This document shows, in pieces, positions 63,308-64,000 of a stretch of DNA of 64,000 nt. The notes under the pieces are model-generated. The model was not told where the DNA came from and ran no database searches. It saw only the letters and a list, made by a program, of their open reading frames with translations. The DNA is from CAIKMD01 sp963803265 (GTDB lineage: Bacteria; Pseudomonadota; Alphaproteobacteria; ATCC43930; CGMCC-115725), in assembly GCA_963803265.1 (NCBI GenBank), contig CAWDLZ010000011.1:248001-312000 (forward strand), written 5' to 3'. Within the stretch, counting starts at the first letter, position 1, and the number at the start of each line of letters is the position of its first letter. A program made the translations under genes and the position numbers.

Positions 63308-64000
63308 ATGAACAACGTCAAGGTTTTGCGTCGAGCCGCGCCGGGGACGCGACCGGTCATTCGCGCGAGACCATTCGATGCAAGCGCGGACCGTCGCTCG
63401 CGGATCGACAATCTCCTCTCGCCGGACGAGCAGGCGAAACTCGCGGCGATCACGACGGTTCTCGAATACCAGCGGGCCGGCATCGCGATTTACTCGGCTG
63501 GCGAGGACGCTCACTTCCTCTATGCCATCGACAAGGGCTTCGTCGCGAGCAGTCGCCACGATGAAGAAGGGCGCCGGCAGATCCTCGCTTTCATGTGGCA
63601 TGGCGACCTCTTCGGCCTCGCCGAGCACGGCCGGTATGTGAACTCCGCGGCAACCGCAAGCCCGGCGACGATCTACCGCTTTCCTTTACAGAGACTAAGG
63701 CGACTTCTGGCCGCAGAGCCTCGGATCCAGCTTCATCTTCTGACGAAGGCGTTGCACGATCTGCGTCTGGCGCAAAGGCAAATCGTGGTTCTCGGCCAAT
63801 TCCATATCTACCGGCGGCTTGCGTCGATGGTCTTCGACTTCTCGCAGCATCCCGAAATCTTCGACGCGAAAACGCACCGTCTCGTCTTGTCATTAACCCG
63901 CGATGATATTGCCGACTACCTGGGCAGCTCGCCCGAGCACGTCGCCCGCGCGTTTTCCTTGTTGGAGCGCGACCGCGTCCTGCGGCGCATCACCCCGCGC
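63308..64000 (+). CDS. Crp/Fnr-family regulator, 3' end beyond window
   Basis: 231 codons visible and open to the window edge. Cyclic-nucleotide-type barrel (FLYAIDKGFVASSRHDEEGRRQILAFMWHGDLFGLAEHG), long dimer helix, and winged helix LTRDDIADYLGSSPEHVARAFSLLERDRVLRRI. The recognition helix has ExxAR (E-H-V-A-R), near the FNR/FixK ExxSR. No cysteines are present, so it is not an Fe-S FNR; a FixK- or Dnr-like role is plausible. The FixL-like kinase nearby supports this. Confidence 0.87.
   Translation, partial: MNNVKVLRRAAPGTRPVIRARPFDASADRRSRIDNLLSPDEQAKLAAITTVLEYQRAGIAIYSAGEDAHFLYAIDKGFVASSRHDEEGRRQILAFMWHGDLFGLAEHGRYVNSAATASPATIYRFPLQRLRRLLAAEPRIQLHLLTKALHDLRLAQRQIVVLGQFHIYRRLASMVFDFSQHPEIFDAKTHRLVLSLTRDDIADYLGSSPEHVARAFSLLERDRVLRRITPR

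Overview
The window is a GC-rich stretch (mid-60s % G+C by eye) of an alphaproteobacterial chromosome, most like a metabolically versatile soil or plant-associated member of the Hyphomicrobiales or Rhodospirillales. The FixL/FixK-type oxygen sensing genes, the MntR-type regulator beside a TonB receptor, the HyuA/HyuB and MmgE/PrpD families, and a CTAGAG-bordered palindromic intergenic element of a kind common in Hyphomicrobiales all point that way. There is no rRNA, tRNA, phage, transposase or CRISPR array.

Layout. 1-839: end-truncated TauD-like dioxygenase. 977-7931: seven consecutive paralogous periplasmic substrate-binding proteins (SBPs) of the TauA/SsuA/NMT1 type, with no permease or ATPase among them. 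8037-14598: an aromatic catabolic block (gentisate-type dioxygenase, flavin hydroxylase, quinone oxidoreductase) bracketed by two MmgE/PrpD proteins. 13258-23852 (minus strand): one long operon, hyuA-hyuB-SBP-SBP-ATPase-permease-permease-SBP-prpD, holding the only complete ABC transporter of the window. 24045-32055: isocitrate-lyase-type lyase, two degenerate M24 'peptidases', SDR, EntE-like aryl-AMP ligase, amidohydrolase and an exported isochorismatase-like hydrolase. 32114-38188: small membrane proteins, ornithine decarboxylase with a structured leader, agmatinase, MntR and a divergent TonB receptor. 38222-40125: a tandem-PilZ protein and an unknown partner. 40399-43225: an eighth SBP of the array type joined to an orphan hyuB. 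43272-50348: PPP phosphatase, OmpA protein, a cytochrome b561/molybdopterin fusion, and an fhs / 5-formyl-THF cyclo-ligase / HMG-CoA-lyase-like operon. 50523-52593: two sister SBPs of a third subfamily. 52741-64000: His-rich PadR regulator, exported dienelactone hydrolase, a cyclase-cyclase-cupin-SDR-HADH operon, FAH-family hydrolase, amidohydrolase, Ldh2 dehydrogenase, FixL-like heme kinase, a small helical protein, and the start of a Crp/Fnr regulator preceded by an FNR/FixK-type box.

Theme. Thirteen SBPs share the window with a single permease/permease/ATPase set. Most other genes are catabolic enzymes for cyclic amides, aromatic acids and CoA thioesters. The simplest reading is a scavenging region in which many receptors, diversified at their ligand loops, feed one or a few shared translocators; this is inference.

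Caution. At least eleven otherwise intact genes or gene parts are interrupted by single-base indels, and one has an in-frame amber codon. In each indel case adding or removing one base restores a family-length protein. This looks more like residual sequencing error in a draft assembly than genuine decay, so the frameshift-interrupted genes below are described in their repaired form.
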